The notes under the pieces are model-generated. The model saw nothing but the letters and a program-made list of their open reading frames with translations. It had not been told where the DNA came from and ran no database searches. Both the position numbers and the translations under genes were made by a program. Of a DNA stretch of 64,000 nt, positions 61,601 to 64,000 are shown one piece after another. Source of the stretch: Agaribacterium haliotis (lineage in GTDB: Bacteria; Pseudomonadota; Gammaproteobacteria; Pseudomonadales; Cellvibrionaceae); contig NZ_NKQJ01000008.1 of assembly GCF_002312815.1 (NCBI RefSeq), forward strand, positions 170,102-234,101, in the 5' to 3' direction. The stretch's first letter is position 1, and the number at the start of each line of letters is the position of its first letter.

Positions 61601-64000
61601 GGGCAGCTTAAGCCCTGCGATCGCAGACGATTTTGATATTGTTAATTATTCGGGATTAACTAGTGTTGCAGTTACTTTAAACGGTGCGGATAACGGCTTT
61701 AGTAATATTGAAAAGATTATCGGCAATAACAGCGATAGTGTGCTCAGTGGTGACGATGTTTCCCGCACCTGGAATATTGACGGTGCAAATTCCGGTGAGA
61801 TCGTCGGTCAGCTCTTATTTGAAGGTTTTAATGCGTTAGTCGGTGGCAGCGAAGCGGATCACTTTGTGATTGAAGATGGCGGCAGCATCGCAAGCATTAA
61901 CGGTGGCACTGTTGCTGATAGTACTGACAACAATTCATTAACCGGGAAAAATGTTGACTCGCTATTTGTATTAAGTGGCAGTAACAACGGTAGTGTTCAA
62001 ACGAATCCTGGTGCGGTGGCTTATGTCACCAGCTTTGAATCGATTCAAAGCCTGGTTGGCGGTGATCAAGACGATGTATTTCGCGCAGATAATGCTGTGA
62101 ACTTCAGCGGCGACATAGACGGCGGCGCTCATGATGCCGGTGATACGATCGATTATTCACGGTCGAGTGTTGTTGATCTGAATGTTGATACGGCCATGGG
62201 CTCGGCCACAAATGTTGAAATTGTTAAGGGTAACAATACAAACAGTACCTTAAGAGGCGCGAACACAACGCAAACCTGGGTGATATCGGGTGAAAATGAT
62301 GGCTCTGTTGCTTCGCTGAATTTTGAAAACTTTAATTATCTTGTTGGCGGTTCAGACAAGGATATTTTTGAGTTTACCGCGGCAGGTTCAATTACCGGCA
62401 GCATAGTTGGTGGCAGTGGCACCAATGCGGTTGATGTTATTAAAACCCGAGCCTTAAGCGATGCAATGTACAGCACGGCTTCTACGGTTGCTTTGTCTGA
62501 AGATGGCAGCACCTGGTCGATCGCCGCGGGCGGCAGTACTTATCTGCCCGAATTTAGGCAAATAGAGCAGGTTACTGCGGACTCTAGCGCAAGTGAAAGC
62601 CTGAATGTGCAGGCAGCAGCGACTTGGAACTTGGGCCAAAAAGGCGCAGATTTAAGTTCGGTTGAGGTTGCGGGAATGGAGTTTGTTAATTTTAGCAATC
62701 ACTCGGCAAGCTCGGGCTCAGATACCTTGAACTTTTACAACTCAGTCGCCTTTGATGGCGGCGAGGGTGATGATATTTATATCTTGATGGCTGCCGGCCT
62801 GGATATGAGTATTGTTGATAGCGGCAGCAGTACCGGTGACGAGCTTCGTGCTTATACGGGTTCCGATGCCTGGTGGGAAATTAACACCGGCAATTCCGTT
62901 CGAACTCAGTTTGCGAATAGTAATACTGATAACAAAGTGAATTTCAGTGGTATCGAAAGCTTAACGGGGAGCACACTGGTTGATACCGTTACCATTCACA
63001 CTGCACAGAATATTGCGATCGATACAGGCGCCGGTGCGGATGTATTTGATATTCGAGCGGGCTCGGTTGCTATTCAAGGTGGCGCGGACAACGACAGTTA
63101 CCAGCTGAACTTTTCATCCGCTGCAGCAATAAATCAGAGCATTACGATTAATGATAGCGGCGGCAGTGCCGATAGCATCAGCGCAGACTCCGCTGAAACG
63201 GCGCTTTGGGCGATTGATGGTTTAACTTCAAACACAGTTAGCTCCGTAAGCAACAATGTTGTCAGCTTTAATAATATTGAAGTGCTTGATGGCTCTGCGT
63301 TGGTTGATACCGTTAATGTTGGCAGCTCAGGTTTTGCCGGCACTATTAATGGTGGCGACGATGCTGACGTATTTGATATTGATGGTGCGGTTACGACCAT
63401 TAACGGCGGCGACGGCGCCGATGATTTTGATATCGATGGCAGTGTCACCACCATTAACGGTGGTGATGGCGCGGATGAGTTTTTCCTGGCGGCAACGGTT
63501 ACCAATGCCTACGGTGATGGCGATGCCGATAGCTTTGAGATTCAAAACAATGGCGTAGCCGGCACTATTTATGGCGGCAGCGCCGCATCCGATGACAGCG
63601 CCACCGATGTTGTGTCGCGCACTTACAGTGGTGCCGAAGACTGGAATATTACCGGCGATTCTGACGGCAATATTGATAGCCGTGTGTATTTTAATGATGT
63701 TGAATCCATTGTCGGTTCAGACACTGGCAACGATCGTTTTATTTTTGCCAGCACCGGTTTAATGGCCAGCATCACAGGTGGCGCCAGCGGCGCTGACAGT
63801 TTGTTATCGCGCGAAGCGGATGCGCGCTTTGAGCGAAGCGGTACTGATTTATTCCGTGTTGTCGATGTGAACTCGGGCGTGACCTACGTGTCGACCTTGG
63901 CCGCGGTAGAAATACTTGAAGGCCGCGGTAGTAATAACGAGGTGGATTACAGCTCGGATACAAGCGGCGTGAACTGGGTCGTGAACGGCGATAGCTCCAG
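55683..64000 (+). CDS. Giant two-partner-secretion adhesin (TpsA-like), N-terminal 2772 codons
   Basis: The frame from ATG 55683 stays open to the window end, so the protein exceeds 2772 residues and is incomplete. A signal peptide (SALFLAIAGLTPLSSLSA) is followed by a TPS/haemagglutination-activity domain: NVNQSGTSTTVNQSTNRVAI, ALNRVLSNNLTSIAGSISAN, GNIAIVNPAGVVFNSGSVIN. This domain directs export through a TpsB pore. After a short filamentous-haemagglutinin-like solenoid (to about 57350) come long Gly/Asp/Ser-rich solenoid repeats. Units such as RTW.I.G.NSG.V with LVGGSxADxFxFxDxGSI and DGG recur near 61250, 61440, 61750, 62270 and 63640. No TpsB gene is in the window. Likely a huge surface adhesin. 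Confidence 0.88.
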   Translation, partial: MNTLRFSALFLAIAGLTPLSSLSAPSNPVVRNGSANVNQSGTSTTVNQSTNRVAIDWDSFDIAAGESVTFVQPGSDSFALNRVLSNNLTSIAGSISANGNIAIVNPAGVVFNSGSVINVGGLLASGLDIDPDDFMDGAFTLTYEDGTEAYVTNAGSITAAASGSVVLAGKRIVNEGVINAQYGRVSLASGKEAVVSFDSLLSIRVDESFLQSEQEASQVGINNSGSISAEGGQILLTANASREIFAGAVNAGDLGRTKSVVFDSDGSFTLSAGSDVINGGELSVDSDTQNAGQIVVLGDDITHSDGSGSKISASVGAASHAAGSIELHAVKALSVGDVHASSGQGSGGDIKLLGSDIDVLGGAAIFVDASGGTGGGQVLVGGAAGASNASITTADTVTVQEDAKIQADAWASATAGDVVLIAKDSVLVSSAGAGNAYINARGVDPDDGETSNANGGTVEVTAGELDVARLTVTVSSDNAANSAGSVAYQASDIVIGGSGSTDANITEDSANDTWTGDAGNSASYLSIESLLASLNNGADVTVKTFSLGSITLASELDFQGTHGATHSSLSLESHGDIFINADIVNKGLFNSSELNLSLTAGTAAGAIGDVFISPNVSINTNGGGFSVGADGLIDFGLNSAVNSGGGNVTFVNNGDINIGLGAAIATDAGNTFLYSQGDIDIQGSITTAGGDVVIGGVYSNTDYIPANLTLGFQSYSPNSSASSTTDSSAQISVGQADISIYADGDVLLYGDLSTDSGAIVIGGDHDANSATAAISPANVRWHFDEGDGSYGGRDVYFREHSSSLSTVSSGSARTGGELIIGSVLGDIVAGSFNTSGDRSFGTSANELLAGDVSFSAGGDITLAADIEFDRTGNLATPEDEFVITLSAGNDIIVDAMIYDTIPVAADNNQHDRVRLNFTAGNEVQINDHIYTGGESVLINAASVDINSGGLIDTGKSDVNTSVSAISGEGRITITATDVLLEGSLASGADESSAFDSISLMVQNLIYSGAIDSGHGSVLVQGANAQVDSFTINSTATWSGEADTSIKLQGQSGNDIYNLHKDLPFAISDSTGDDEFNFYSNLSTSVDGGADNDTYNLKAAGLYLTIADSTGTADVLNAYQDDASATNTWWALGATNSVYSTADAADTAKVSFSGLETLNGSTGVDSVTVASDFAPVTAPTLNLNSGANSVSIDSALLTGETSELLVLAAGADSDTLSFTGSENLTWSIAAVDDQRVYATSEVGSAPNVIDFSGFENLVGADGNDHFDVDVDAGIVDIRGGTHAVDGADILDLSSYAQDLAWLLASVTGSGLGLTFDGIEALYGSNTNKDTFTYNSTTVPEIINAGSSGAVEPVDELIFSGFSDAITVPESYSGFESITGNGATTLSYASNTNDTINWNVASSGNGSVAGTTNFSGVIALVGSAGNDLFTIADGSGITSVSGGEGSNTLTFDHSNASITLANIVADALDGASSVDSAGDDFSFSGISSITASSADATIQAANQALTWSLNSSGTHQVALSPDPLTDPVVNALSFSGIDLIQGGIEVDRFIVEDGAQLSSLTIDGGATADDVLVLAEADLDIHLKLNGSSDDYEASTVDDAGGAQVIRFTSIENVEATHADAQIHGVDIAQYWQITADGTGSVGFDSNANALSFSGVADISGGSAADAFTFSNSGFLNLVDGGGGGNSLSVAHHRAVFNLPASKVQYDTDSSSANNLEDVVAFSSISSFTGTDTDNTFIAPENQSRTWRINGANSGDVGNWVNAADVLSYVALYSFAGMENLKAPGALNDGLYFYDNGSIGGLIDAGDQSGEDDFISYALVNSATNINLNINAASNGFVNIESVVGNGANTTLTGDNVARTWSINEVNGGSVAGLNFSDVGNLVGGSAADRFEFSDSGSIASIDGGDAADSSAYNTIVGLDSATTYRISGDNSGSVDSYVTSFTKVQNLTGGDAADSFIFSDTSSVLSGLIDGGGPGSLSPAIADDFDIVNYSGLTSVAVTLNGADNGFSNIEKIIGNNSDSVLSGDDVSRTWNIDGANSGEIVGQLLFEGFNALVGGSEADHFVIEDGGSIASINGGTVADSTDNNSLTGKNVDSLFVLSGSNNGSVQTNPGAVAYVTSFESIQSLVGGDQDDVFRADNAVNFSGDIDGGAHDAGDTIDYSRSSVVDLNVDTAMGSATNVEIVKGNNTNSTLRGANTTQTWVISGENDGSVASLNFENFNYLVGGSDKDIFEFTAAGSITGSIVGGSGTNAVDVIKTRALSDAMYSTASTVALSEDGSTWSIAAGGSTYLPEFRQIEQVTADSSASESLNVQAAATWNLGQKGADLSSVEVAGMEFVNFSNHSASSGSDTLNFYNSVAFDGGEGDDIYILMAAGLDMSIVDSGSSTGDELRAYTGSDAWWEINTGNSVRTQFANSNTDNKVNFSGIESLTGSTLVDTVTIHTAQNIAIDTGAGADVFDIRAGSVAIQGGADNDSYQLNFSSAAAINQSITINDSGGSADSISADSAETALWAIDGLTSNTVSSVSNNVVSFNNIEVLDGSALVDTVNVGSSGFAGTINGGDDADVFDIDGAVTTINGGDGADDFDIDGSVTTINGGDGADEFFLAATVTNAYGDGDADSFEIQNNGVAGTIYGGSAASDDSATDVVSRTYSGAEDWNITGDSDGNIDSRVYFNDVESIVGSDTGNDRFIFASTGLMASITGGASGADSLLSREADARFERSGTDLFRVVDVNSGVTYVSTLAAVEILEGRGSNNEVDYSSDTSGVNWVVNGDSS

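Overview
The window reads as a chromosomal segment of a marine-type gammaproteobacterium, most like the Cellvibrionales/Pseudomonadales side of the class. Supporting signs are the rarA-crcB-serS-cysG order, rne divergent from rluC, cmoA/cmoB, a PreP-like M16 peptidase, and an FlhB-like plus FliK-like pair directly before ccmA, an order also known next to ccmA in Pseudomonas. This placement is inference from gene content and order. No rRNA was available.

Layout. 1-3957: rarA (3' part), crcB, serS and cysG on the + strand, converging on a secreted beta-helix protein (4020-5399, -). 5882-9388: a run of four lipoprotein genes (LPP20-like, LpoB-like, COG3014-like, LPP20-like). 9614-10966: glutathione reductase. 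11032-12167: a RES/Xre toxin-antitoxin pair next to tRNA-Ser(UGA). 12625-15423: RNase E, divergent from rluC and a HAD phosphatase. 17766-22056: a minus-strand run of cysQ, a phosphotransferase, a GNAT, cmoB and cmoA. 22180-24522: a response regulator with a long helical repeat region plus a small histidine-kinase-like protein. 24662-29795: M16 peptidase, a J-domain membrane protein and ppx. 29929-33016: a methyltransferase, msrA and a FimV-like protein. 33021-35088: FlhB-like and FliK-like proteins. 35178-40498: ccmABCDEFG for cytochrome c maturation, without a following ccmH or ccmI.

From 40879 to about 51000 the character changes. A 1353-residue RHS polymorphic toxin gene comes first. It is followed by an AT-richer array of small genes that behaves like a store of toxin tips and immunity genes. 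The array holds the presumed cognate immunity gene, several orphan candidates (two Cys-rich, one Tsi6-like), and an intact ADP-ribosylglycohydrolase with an N-terminal extension. It also holds a second copy of the last 360 bp of the RHS core fused to a TNT-type NAD+ glycohydrolase tip with its own candidate immunity gene. Last comes a second, truncated tip related to the tip of the main RHS protein, with a frameshifted relative of the first immunity gene. The shared 360-bp core would allow the main gene to exchange its toxin tip by homologous recombination. This array is the most interesting part of the window.

The right end (51000-64000) has small conserved hypotheticals, a secreted small protein with a strong terminator, and a lipoprotein with a Ser-Pro tether and three 100-residue repeats. 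It ends with the first 2772 codons of a giant two-partner-secretion adhesin that runs off the window.
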